From positions 1-44,123 of the forward strand of contig JBBDYQ010000008.1 in assembly GCA_040901445.1 (NCBI GenBank): 44,123 nt of DNA. The letters run 5' to 3'. Every line of letters begins with the position of its first letter. The first letter of the stretch is position 1. Of this stretch, positions 16,978 to 25,366 are shown in pieces. The notes under the pieces were generated by a model. That model searched no databases. It was given only the letters and a program-made list of their open reading frames with translations, and was not told where the DNA came from. Made by a program: the position numbers and the translations under genes. The DNA comes from Thermoleophilaceae bacterium. GTDB taxonomy: Bacteria > Actinomycetota > Thermoleophilia > Solirubrobacterales > Thermoleophilaceae.

Positions 16978-19089
16978 CTACGGCGTCCATGTCAGCTGCA
17001 GGCTTTTGTACTCGTCGCATGTCGCTGTCTGTCCTTCGTTGATGACGACCGTAGTGGTGGGTGTCCAGATCAGTGCAGGTCCGTCGATTGCGTCTGCCGG
17101 CGCCATCCGCTCGAAGTCGAAGCACTGCACGGTCAACACCGCTCGAGCGCTGCCGATATACGCCTCCCGCTCCTCGACGAAGGCGCGCGTCGCCGTCCCA
17201 TCCCCGCGTGGTTCGGGTTGCAGCTCCGGCTTCGCCAGCACGCCGGTGCCACGAACCCGGAAGTTGACGAGCTCCACGCCGGCTTCTTGGTAACCGGAGC
17301 CCGGCCCGAACCGCTGCTCGTACAGCCGCTCAAAACGGTGAAGGACATCCTCGACATCGGCAGCGTCAAGCGGCTGTGCGTCGACTGGAGTCGTCACAAC
17401 GTGGACCTGACGCCGGTATCGCATGTCCAGCGCCAGTGAGAAGACGATCTCGTCGGCGCTGAACCCGTCGAGCAAGAGCCGCTCCTGGCCCTGCTGCATC
17501 AGCCGCTCCAGAATCGTATTGATGTCGTCTGGGGCGACCGGCATCCGCAGCGGCCGACTGAGCTGTTCCTCGTACACGACATCGGATGTCACGAGACCGA
17601 GTGCGCCGTGAACCGACGCTGAGCTGGGAACGACGACGCGCTTGACGCCGAGCGGCGGCGCGAACGCGCCCACGTGCATTCCGGCCGTCCCGCCGTACGA
17701 GAAGATGACGTACTCGCGCGGATCCAACCCGCGCTCGACCGTCAGCTTGTGCAGCATGTCGTAGATCAGGCTGTTCGTCAGCCGGTATACCTCGCCCGCC
17801 GCGTCGATGACGTCCATCCCGAGCGGGTCGGCGATCTCGCGGGCGAAAGCGGCCTCGGCCTTCGCTCGGTTCAACCGCGCGCGCCCGCCGAGGAAGAACC
17901 TCTCGTCGAGGTATCCCAAGAGCAGGTCGACGTCGGTCACGGTCGGCCGGTCCCCGCCGCGGTCGTAGCAGACGGGGCCGGGGTCGGCGCCTGCGCTGCT
18001 CGGGCCGACCATCGGTACAAGGGTCGCCTCCTCCAGCGCGACGATGCTCCCGCCCGCGACGCCGATCGATTCCACGTTCATCTTCGGCGATGCATAGTGG
18101 TATCGCGCGACCATCGGCTCACGTGCGTAATCGATCGTGCCGTCGCTTATGACGCCGGCCTTGAACGTCGTCCCGCCCATGTCGACGCCGATGATGTCTC
18201 GGAAGCCGAGCGCGTTTCCGAGCGCCTTGCAGCCGACGAGTCCGCTCACCGGACCTGACTCGATCAGGCCGATCGCTGTCTTGGCGGCCGCGTCCGGATG
18301 CAGCAAGCCGCCGTAGGCTTGCATGATCAACGGCTTCCCGGCGAACCCCTCGTCCGCGACCCGCTTCTCCAATTCGGCCAGGTACCTCGCGACAGCGGGA
18401 CCAATTCTGCTGTTCAGTCCAACGCTTTGCGTTCGCTCGAACTCCCCTATCACGGGGGCGACCTCGTGCGACAACGTCATGAAGATGTCCGGTGCGGCGT
18501 CCTTGATCACGGTCGCGCACGCGTTCTCGTTCTCGGGGTTCAGGAATGACCATAGGAACGAGACGCCGATCGCCTCGACTCCCTGTGCCCGGAGGTCTAC
18601 GACCGCCGCCCGCACCTCGGCTTCGTCCAGGCCGACGAGAGTCGTCCCCGAGGCATCGACACGCTCGCGGACGCCGCGCACCAGCTCGCGCGGGATGATC
18701 GGCTCCGGCTTCTTGACGAACGGGATGTTCTTGATCTCATGCTCAGGCAGGCCGGACCACTCCGCGTACCCACCTCGCATCATCCTGAGCGTGTCTTCGA
18801 AGCCGTGGGTGACGAGGATGCCAGCACGAGTCAGGTTGCCGGTAATGACCGCGTTGTCGGCGATGGTGGTCGCGTGCAGGAACAGCCGGGCCTCGGCGAG
18901 AAGCGTTTTCAGATCCATTTGCAGGTCTCCGGCGGCCAGCCGCACGGCGTCGATGACGCCGGTCGTGAAATCGCCGGGCGTGGAGAACGTCTTGGCCACC
19001 GTGACTGTTCCGCCGGGATCCATGACGACGCAGTCCGTGCACGTCCCACCCACGTCGACCCCGACGACGTATCGACCGCGATCAGCCAT
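16978..19089 (-). CDS. Hydantoinase A/acetone carboxylase beta-like subunit
   Basis: This 703-residue protein of the HyuA/5-oxoprolinase family is an ATP-using subunit that phosphorylates its substrate before ring opening or carboxylation. The N-terminal nucleotide-binding element VVGVDVGGTCTD (about residues 7-18) and the second, actin-like element IIGVDMGGTTFKAG (about 300-313) are clear. GGGSIVAL-type and SYGGTAGMHVGAFA segments follow at the usual positions. I start at ATG 19089, since the longer frame adds 15 non-conserved residues. It is the first gene of a four-gene operon ending at 12326. A candidate promoter lies about 280 nt upstream. Acetone carboxylase, acetophenone carboxylase or N-methylhydantoinase activity cannot be separated by reading alone. 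Confidence 0.92.
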   Translation of the reverse strand: MADRGRYVVGVDVGGTCTDCVVMDPGGTVTVAKTFSTPGDFTTGVIDAVRLAAGDLQMDLKTLLAEARLFLHATTIADNAVITGNLTRAGILVTHGFEDTLRMMRGGYAEWSGLPEHEIKNIPFVKKPEPIIPRELVRGVRERVDASGTTLVGLDEAEVRAAVVDLRAQGVEAIGVSFLWSFLNPENENACATVIKDAAPDIFMTLSHEVAPVIGEFERTQSVGLNSRIGPAVARYLAELEKRVADEGFAGKPLIMQAYGGLLHPDAAAKTAIGLIESGPVSGLVGCKALGNALGFRDIIGVDMGGTTFKAGVISDGTIDYAREPMVARYHYASPKMNVESIGVAGGSIVALEEATLVPMVGPSSAGADPGPVCYDRGGDRPTVTDVDLLLGYLDERFFLGGRARLNRAKAEAAFAREIADPLGMDVIDAAGEVYRLTNSLIYDMLHKLTVERGLDPREYVIFSYGGTAGMHVGAFAPPLGVKRVVVPSSASVHGALGLVTSDVVYEEQLSRPLRMPVAPDDINTILERLMQQGQERLLLDGFSADEIVFSLALDMRYRRQVHVVTTPVDAQPLDAADVEDVLHRFERLYEQRFGPGSGYQEAGVELVNFRVRGTGVLAKPELQPEPRGDGTATRAFVEEREAYIGSARAVLTVQCFDFERMAPADAIDGPALIWTPTTTVVINEGQTATCDEYKSLQLTWTP

Positions 19090-19364
19090 TCGCCGCGGAG
19101 TTAACGATGGCTGCGTAGAGGCCGCGGCCAACACGACTGGCGCCGTGCGCCGCAGGCGGCCGTATCTCGGCGGCTGCCCGACCGCCCCGGGGCATCCGGA
19201 ACTTGTCTGCCAGCCGCGGTGCTCGGTGGCGACGCGTCAGGTGCACGGACCAGATCCCGGCGCGGCACTTCGTCGTGACCGATGCTGTGGTTGCGCAATC
19301 CTGATCAGAGGAATCGAATCCGGCAATACGAGCTACCGCCCAACGATTTGACGGGAGGGGTCAT

Positions 19365-19394
19365 AGTATCATGGAAACCGCGGAGCACTGTGAA
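19365..19394 (-). promoter_or_regulatory. Candidate promoter for the hyuA operon
   Basis: On the minus strand, TTCACA (19394-19389) and GATACT (19370-19365) are separated by 18 nt and resemble sigma-70-type -35 and -10 boxes. Transcription from here would give a leader of about 270 nt before hyuA. The 19090-19422 gap otherwise shows no gene and no strong terminator. The ABC ATPase gene ends just upstream, so read-through from it is also possible. Confidence 0.4.
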
Positions 19395-19422
19395 GTATTT
19401 TCCTCGGCAGAGAAGAAGGCGC

Positions 19423-20949
19423 TCATCGGGAGCTCTGGTAGCAGTTCTTGACGAGCTGATCTTCCGTCAGCAGGTCTCCCGACAGGTGGGCGATCACGCG
19501 GCCGTTCCGAAAGACGAGGACACGATCGCACAGCTCTGCGAGGGCGCCGTACTCGACCGAGGCGTAGAGAACGGATGTCCCCCTGAGGGCGGTCTCCCGC
19601 AGGATTCCGAAGATCCGATTTCGTGACGCGACGTCGACACCCTGCGTCGGTTCGTGGAGGAGAAGGATCCGCGGGTCGAGCCGAAGCCACCGGCCCAGGA
19701 GAGCCTTCTGCTGGTTGCCTCCGCTCAGACTGCGGAACGCCCGCTCAGGCGCGAGTGGTACGACATCGAATCGCGTCAGCGTCTCGGCGACGTCCGCCCG
19801 CTCGCGGGCGTGCAGGAAGCCGCGGTAGCTCCGGTAGTCGCGCAGGGCGGGAAGCGTGACGTTCTCACGAACGGTGGCATGCGGGATCGCGCTGTCGCGT
19901 TCACGATCCGCCGGTAATAGGACCACGCCCGCCGCCTTCGAACGGGCGGGCGCCGGATGCGTCCACTCTACGCCGCCGACGGCGATAAGTCCGCCTCGAG
20001 GTGGTTGCGCGCCGTAGATCAGGTAGGGGATCTCTTCGTGACCTGCTCCGACGAGGCCGGTTACGCCGAGGATCTCGCCGGTGTGCAGGGACAGGGACAC
20101 ATCGGACGCGACCCGGCCGCTGAGGTTCCGCACCTCCATCACCACGTCGGCGTTATGGTGACCCGGCTCGGACTGGTGCTCGGTGAACTCGTGGCCGAGC
20201 ATCAGCGCGATGAGGCCGCGCTCGTCAACGGACGCTGTCGGCTTCGTCGCCACGAGCTGACCGTCACGCAGAACGGAGACACGGTCAGCTACCGCCAGGA
20301 CCTCGTCCAGCTTGTGCGTCACGAACAAGATCGATGAGCCGGCCTCCGCGACCCTGCGTATGGCGCCGAACAGCCGCTCGACCTCGTGCGCCGGGAGAGC
20401 GGTTGTCGGCTCGTCCAGAACGAGTACGCCGCTGCCGCGCGTCTGCTCGACGTCATGGAGGGCACGGACGATTGCCAGAATCGCCCGTTCTGTCCGGGGG
20501 AGGCGGTTGGCGGGGATGTCCGGGTCGACGTCCAGTTCGAACCGCTTGAGCAGCATACGCGCGAGCTCCCGCTCGCGCCGCCACCGGATCCAGCCACCGG
20601 CGCCGACGGCGTACCTGCCCACGCGGAGGTTGTCGAGCACCGACATCGTCCCCACGAGCCCGAGGTCCTGGTGTACGAAGGCGATCCCGTGTTGGCGAAG
20701 CTGCTTCGTCGTCAGCGGCGGCCGCAGCTCCTGGCCGTGCAACACGACGGCGCCGTCGTCCGGCTCGTGGACGCCCGCGATGATCTTGATGAGGGTCGAC
20801 TTCCCGGATCCGTTTTGGCCGACCAGCGCGTGGATGTGACCGGTCTGGATCTCCAGCGAGACCCGGTCGAGCGCGACCGTCGCCCCGAACGACTTCGAGA
20901 CCCCGGAGACCGAGAGGATCCGGGATTCAGGCACGTGACGCAGGTTCAT
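19423..20949 (-). CDS. Sugar-type ABC transporter ATPase (RbsA/MglA family)
   Basis: This 508-residue double-ATPase protein is typical of ribose/galactose-class importers. The first domain has Walker A GQNGSGKST (about 43-51) and Walker B VLVLDEPTTAL (about 175), but a weak signature (LPRTERAILAIVRAL). The second has the usual degenerate Walker A (GLVGAGHEE), a full signature LSGGNQQKALLGRWL (about 407) and LLLHEPTQGVD. This asymmetry is normal for the family. The partner permease and binding protein lie 3.3 kb away on the other strand (24276-26545), past the acyl-CoA dehydrogenase and crotonase genes. The ATG at 20949 is 91 nt after the upstream dehydrogenase stop. It probably energises uptake of the pathway substrate. 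Confidence 0.93.
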   Translation of the reverse strand: MNLRHVPESRILSVSGVSKSFGATVALDRVSLEIQTGHIHALVGQNGSGKSTLIKIIAGVHEPDDGAVVLHGQELRPPLTTKQLRQHGIAFVHQDLGLVGTMSVLDNLRVGRYAVGAGGWIRWRRERELARMLLKRFELDVDPDIPANRLPRTERAILAIVRALHDVEQTRGSGVLVLDEPTTALPAHEVERLFGAIRRVAEAGSSILFVTHKLDEVLAVADRVSVLRDGQLVATKPTASVDERGLIALMLGHEFTEHQSEPGHHNADVVMEVRNLSGRVASDVSLSLHTGEILGVTGLVGAGHEEIPYLIYGAQPPRGGLIAVGGVEWTHPAPARSKAAGVVLLPADRERDSAIPHATVRENVTLPALRDYRSYRGFLHARERADVAETLTRFDVVPLAPERAFRSLSGGNQQKALLGRWLRLDPRILLLHEPTQGVDVASRNRIFGILRETALRGTSVLYASVEYGALAELCDRVLVFRNGRVIAHLSGDLLTEDQLVKNCYQSSR

Positions 20950-21040
20950 GCTCGCAAAAGTCTACTGCTGGGTCAACGTCAGCGTTTACCATCCTCCGGC
21001 AGCGCGCCGACAGCCTCTCTTTCGGCCGCAGCACCTGCCG

Positions 21041-22103
21041 TCAGCGCGCGGTGCCGAGTGTCGTCAGCAGAGGCCAGACGCCTGCTTCACCGGCGCCCAT
21101 GAGCCGCTCGCCGAGCAGCCGTCCCCAGTGGACCTCCGATCCGTATTCGTCGCGCCACGACCACAGCCGGCGCGTCAGGTGGTGCAGATCGTGCTCTTGC
21201 GTCAGGCCGATGGCGCCGTGGAGCTGGTGCGCGATACCGGCCGCGACGCCGGCGGCCTCGCTCGCGCGAACCTTCGCAGCCGCGACCGCATGCGGTGCGG
21301 GTGCCAGCTGCTCGGCGTTTGCCGCCGCGTCGGTGGACGCGACCGTTGCGGCCACTTCGCCTGCGAGTTGCGCGACTTGCTGCTGGACCGCCTGGAACCG
21401 GCCGATCGGAGATCCGAACTGCTCCCGCTGCCGTAACCACCAGCTCGACGCCTCCAGCACCCGCTCGAGCGCGCCGGCCATCATGCATGCCCGTGCAAGC
21501 GCCCCGCGCCGTCGGAGCTCGCTCGCATCGATCTCCGCCGGTCCGACGACCGCATCCGCGGGGACGATTCCGTCCACGATCAGGTCGTCGCGCGGCTCGT
21601 TGGCGAGGTTGCGGCCTTCAACTACTTTCCAAGCCACCGGCTCGAGCGCCACGACGACCGGCGCGCGATCGGTGTGCGACCGCGACGGCACTGCCTCCGA
21701 AGCGGCCGAACGGAACCCTCGCCAGGCGCCCGCGAAGTCGCCACCCACGCCCGGTCCGCTCGATCTTGAGCGACGAGGACGGTGCCGCGACTGCGGGCCG
21801 CTCCTCCGGGATCTCTAGCCCGGCGCGCTTCAACGCCCATGCCGCTACAAGCGTGCCGTCCGCGAGCGGCACCGGAGCCGCGAAGCGACCGGCTACCTTT
21901 GCCACTGCCGCGACGTCGGCCAATGTGCCGCCAGCGCCCCCGTCGTCCTCCGGAATCCCGAGCAGCGGAAACCCCAGCTCCGCGAGCTGCGCCCATAGTT
22001 CCTCGTTCCACCCGTCTTCGCTCCGTGCAAGCGCCTCCGCATCGCAGTGCGCGCCGAAGATGTCGGTCGCGGTCGAGACGAGGAGGTCGCCTTCGGCCGT
22101 CAT
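21041..22103 (-). pseudogene. Acyl-CoA dehydrogenase A, one frameshift
   Basis: The N-terminal half (from ATG 22103) reads as an acyl-CoA dehydrogenase (ELWAQLAELGFPLLGIPEDDGG) until about VPFGRFGGSAVAVAH. The conserved continuation, TDRAPVVVALEPVAW through the C-terminal helical domain (REQFGSPIGRFQAVQQQVAQLAGEV and QLHGAIGLTQEHDLHHLTRRL), lies in another frame. A single-base shift near 21672 joins them. The joined protein would be about 350 residues, on the short side, as in the alpha2beta2 dehydrogenases with paired subunits. It overlaps gene B by 4 nt, which fits a heteromeric partner. It may be a true pseudogene or a sequencing error. Confidence 0.8.
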
Positions 22104-23271
22104 CGCACACCGAGTCCGCGGGCGACGATGCCGCGCAGGATCTCGTTCGTCCCGCCGCGCAGTGTGAAGCCGGGCGCATGCAGGATCGACTGCGCGAGCA
22201 GGGCCGAGAACGCGTCCCGTGCGCCGATCTCCGACTCGGTCGGGACGAGCGCACGCGCGACGTCGGCTACTTCACGTTCGAAGCGGGTGCCGAGATCCTT
22301 CACGAGGGCCGCCTTCGGCGACGGGGTCGCGGCCGCCGTCGATTGTCGACGCAACGGACAGCGTCAGTTGTCGGAGCGCCCAGAGGTGCGCGGCCAGCCT
22401 GCCCACGGCGACGTGTCCTCGCTCGGTCGTCTGTGGTCCCAGCGCGCCGACCAGCGCCGCGAAGAGTGGAAAGGTGCTGAGGAACCGCTCCGGGCCGCTG
22501 CGCTCCAGGGAGAGCTCCGACGTGATGAGCTGCCAGCCGCTACCGCACTCGCCGAGCAGCATTTCGTCGCCCACCTCGACCTCGTCCAGGATCACCTCGT
22601 TGAAGTGATGCTCGTCGGTCAGAAGCCGGATCGGCCGCACGGTAACCCCGGGCGCTTTGAGGTCTATGACGAGCACGCTCATCCCGGCATGACGGTCGGA
22701 GCTGGCTGGGGACGTCCGGCATGAGGACGGTGATGAAGTGAGCGCGATGCGCGTGGCTGGTCCATACCTTTCGTCCGGTCACGCGCCATCTTCCGCGGAC
22801 TTTCCTGGCCGACGTCCGGATCGACGCGAGATCGGATCCGGCGTCCGGTTCGCTCATTCCAAGCGAGCAGTAGCATTCGCCGCGCGCGATCTCCGGCAGG
22901 ATCCGTTCACGCAGCTCGTCGCTCCCATGCAGATAGATCTGCGGCCCCGACTGCCTGTCGGCTATCCAATGGGCGGCGACCGGTGCACACGCGGCTAGCA
23001 GCTCCTCGGCCACGACGATACGCTCGACAGCCGAACGCTCGCTTCCTCCGTAGCGCGCGGGCCACGTCGTTCCGATCCAACCGCGGGAACCGACCTCACG
23101 GCTGAAATCCGGTGAGAATCCGCCGTGCCAAGCGTCGCATCTGGGTTCGAATGCACCCGCAGCACGCGCGTCATCGAGGAACGCTCGAACCGACCCGCGC
23201 AACTGCTCGGTCTCCGGTGACGGCGTGACCGCGGGCAACCGGATGGCGCCGGTTGCGGCACGCACGCTCAC
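22100..23271 (-). pseudogene. Acyl-CoA dehydrogenase B, two frameshifts
   Basis: The gene starts at GTG 23271, overlapping the crotonase stop by 4 nt. The first frame covers the N-terminal domain and the FAD/substrate segment (YCSLGMSEPDAGSDLASIRT). It leaves frame near 22710, just after FITVLMPD. The middle frame (MSVLVIDLKAPGVTVRPIR to SVASTIDGG) shifts again near 22340 into the last frame. That frame ends with the conserved GGTNEILRGIVARGLG. Joined, it would be a protein of about 390 residues of normal acyl-CoA dehydrogenase layout. Two shifts here and one in gene A, with intact genes on both sides, point to local decay or a low-quality stretch. Confidence 0.8.
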
Positions 23272-24038
23272 GGCTTTGCGCCCTTATGGCGGCCGGCGAT
23301 CTGCGTGCGCAGGGCGGCGAGCCGCGCGCGGAAGAACTCCTGCTGGGCTGACCACACCTGCACCTCGAGCTCCAGTGCAGCGGCGTCCTCGTGACGGTCG
23401 ACCAGCTCGGCTGCACGCAGGCTCTCCTTCGCGCGTAGGAGGAGCGGACGCGGGACGGTCGCAGCGCCGGCGGCGATGGCGATCGCGCGTTCGACGAGCA
23501 CGTCGTCTTCCACGCACTCGATCGCTAGCCCCGCCGCGACCGCCTCCTGCCCGCCCAGCTCTCGCCCCAGCAGCACCATCGCGGCGGCCATCTCGGGGCC
23601 GACGGCACGGGTGAGCATCCATCCGTGGCCGCCGCCCGGGTGTAAACCGATCTCGAGAAAGCGTGTGACGAAGCGTGATGCCCGGGCTGCGAGTCGCAGG
23701 TCGCAGGCAAGCGCGAGGTTCATCCCGGCTCCGACCGCCGCGCCGTTGACGGCGGCGATCGTCGGCAGAGTCGATCGCGCGACACGGAGGAAGACCTCGT
23801 AGATGCGACCGAACGCCTCGTGGTCGGCGGTCCCTAGGCTCCCGAGGTCGGCACCCGCGCAGAAGGCGCGGCCAGCGCCGGTGACGACGACGGCGGCAAC
23901 GTCCTCACGCGCCTCAAGCTCGTCGAACGCGGCACCGATCTCGTCGACCATCGGCAGCGTCACCGCGTTCCGCCGCTCCGCGTCCTCCAGCGTCACGAGC
24001 GCGACGGCGCCCCGGACATCAACCGAGACGAGGGTCAC
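23268..24038 (-). CDS. Enoyl-CoA hydratase/isomerase (crotonase) family protein
   Basis: This crotonase-fold protein of about 256 residues, using GTG 24038, would act on an acyl-CoA in the cytoplasm. The oxyanion-hole elements are present: RAFCAGADLGSL (about residues 58-69) and AAVNGAAVGAGMNLALACD (about 95-113). Both glutamates that activate water in true hydratases are missing: the first position is Asn in GAGMNLALA, and the second is not Glu in FLEIGLHPGGG. An isomerase, thioesterase or other crotonase reaction is therefore more likely than hydration. It heads the minus-strand run with two dehydrogenases and the ABC ATPase, diverging from the permease gene. A longer frame to 24128 is possible but looks non-coding. 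Confidence 0.85.
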   Translation of the reverse strand: MTLVSVDVRGAVALVTLEDAERRNAVTLPMVDEIGAAFDELEAREDVAAVVVTGAGRAFCAGADLGSLGTADHEAFGRIYEVFLRVARSTLPTIAAVNGAAVGAGMNLALACDLRLAARASRFVTRFLEIGLHPGGGHGWMLTRAVGPEMAAAMVLLGRELGGQEAVAAGLAIECVEDDVLVERAIAIAAGAATVPRPLLLRAKESLRAAELVDRHEDAAALELEVQVWSAQQEFFRARLAALRTQIAGRHKGAKP

Positions 24039-24236
24039 TGTGCGCCTGCGGATGGGCAGATGAAGAGACGCGTCATCGCCGCTTGGCCGCCAACGCCGTG
24101 TGACTCTCAAAGCGGAGCGGCGAACCACGAAGGCCTGCGGGGCGGTCCGGAAGACCGTTAGGCCTATGCGGAATGGGCTCTAGGGGGACGGACACCCGGC
24201 AGGAGCGCTCCGGTCGATCTCGGACTTGCATAACAG

Positions 24237-24266
24237 TCGACACGTCACCCAGATACAAGGTATAGT
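24237..24266 (+). promoter_or_regulatory. Candidate promoter for the permease/binding-protein genes
   Basis: TCGACA (24237-24242) and TATAGT (24261-24266) are spaced by 18 nt. The -10 box ends only 9 nt before GTG 24276, so the transcript would start almost at the start codon. This would be a leaderless mRNA, which is common in actinobacteria. It fits the absence of a ribosome-binding site. The 24039-24275 intergenic region must also hold the promoter of the divergent crotonase operon, which I cannot place. Confidence 0.5.
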
Positions 24267-24275
24267 AGCGGAACC

Positions 24276-25322
24276 GTGAGAGCTCTTGTTCAGCGGGCTT
24301 CTCGTGCCGCGTCGCCCACGCGCGAGGTGGCAGCGCCTCAGCTCTCGCAATCCGCGCCCGGGCCGGCCGGCCGGGCCCGGCGGGTACGCGCCCAGGCTTT
24401 ACTCGGACGCTACGCCGTGGTGTGCGTCCTTCTCGCAATGGTGGCGGGCTTCTCGCTGTTGCGGCCGGATACGTTCTTCACTCAGGCGACGTTCGAGTCG
24501 ATCCTCGTCACCCAGGCAGTCCTCGTCGTGGTCGCTCTAGGAGTCACGGTCGCGCTCGCCGCCGGCGAGTTTGACCTCTCCGTCGCCGCAATGCTCGGGT
24601 TATCCGCCGGTCTCACCGCCCACCTAACCGCCAACCTCGGATGGCCCGTAGCCGCTGCCCTTGCAGGCAGCTTCGTCGTCGCGACCGTCGTCGGCATTAC
24701 CAACGGGATCTTTGTCGTCTACTTCGGCGTCAGCTCCTTCATCACGACGATCGGCACGAGCGCAGTCATCGGCGGGCTCGGCGTGGCGGTCTTTGGACCG
24801 GAGACGATCGGAGGCATTCCCGCGTCGCTGACGGACCCGGTCCGCCAGGAAGTGTTCGGGATCGGCATATCGGCGCTGTTCGCGCTCGTGCTCGCCGGGG
24901 TTCTCTGGTACTTCTTGGAGCAGACCCCTTCCGGGCGGCACCTGTTCTTCACCGGCGAGGGTCGCGAGGCGGCGCGTCTCGCCGGTGTGCCCGTCGCTCG
25001 GATCCGCTTCGGTGCGCTGGTGATCTCAGCGCTCTTCGCCTGGTTGGCGGGCGTCGTGCTGGTGGGCCAGGCGGGGGCGGCGCAGGTCAGCTTCGGGCAG
25101 CCGTTTCTGCTGCCCGCGTTCGCGGCCGCCTTCCTCGGGGCCACCACCATCAAGGTCGGCCGCTACAACGCGTGGGGCACCGTCGTCGGCGTCTACCTGC
25201 TGGCAGTAGGGACTGTAGGGCTGCAATTGCTCGGCGCGGCGACGTGGGTCGAAGACGTCTTCAACGGGGCGACCCTGGTCCTGGCCGTAACCCTGGCCAG
25301 GCTCGTGTCCCGGCGGGAGTGA
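24276..25322 (+). CDS. Sugar-type ABC transporter permease (RbsC-like)
   Basis: This 348-residue polytopic protein is of the branched-chain/ribose permease family. A charged N-terminal tail of about 45 residues precedes roughly 8-10 hydrophobic helices. Family marks are LAAGEFDLSVAAMLGLSAG (about 89-107), the GITNGIFVVYFGVSSFITTIG segment near 149, a TGEGREAARLAGVPV coupling loop near 229, and FLGATTIKVGRYNAWGTVVG near 287. The start is GTG 24276, probably leaderless. The binding protein follows 44 nt downstream. The ATPase partner is at 19423-20949 on the opposite strand. The transporter should import a small organic molecule, not necessarily a sugar in this setting. Confidence 0.92.
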   Translation: MRALVQRASRAASPTREVAAPQLSQSAPGPAGRARRVRAQALLGRYAVVCVLLAMVAGFSLLRPDTFFTQATFESILVTQAVLVVVALGVTVALAAGEFDLSVAAMLGLSAGLTAHLTANLGWPVAAALAGSFVVATVVGITNGIFVVYFGVSSFITTIGTSAVIGGLGVAVFGPETIGGIPASLTDPVRQEVFGIGISALFALVLAGVLWYFLEQTPSGRHLFFTGEGREAARLAGVPVARIRFGALVISALFAWLAGVVLVGQAGAAQVSFGQPFLLPAFAAAFLGATTIKVGRYNAWGTVVGVYLLAVGTVGLQLLGAATWVEDVFNGATLVLAVTLARLVSRRE

Positions 25323-25366
25323 TCAACCAGCAAAAGCGCTCACGGGCGAGGATGAGGAGGAAGATG

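Noticed and set aside
24641-25366. Extended frame upstream of the binding protein
   Set aside because: It lies out of frame within the permease gene. A strong ribosome-binding site and a lipoprotein signal place the real start at about 25367.
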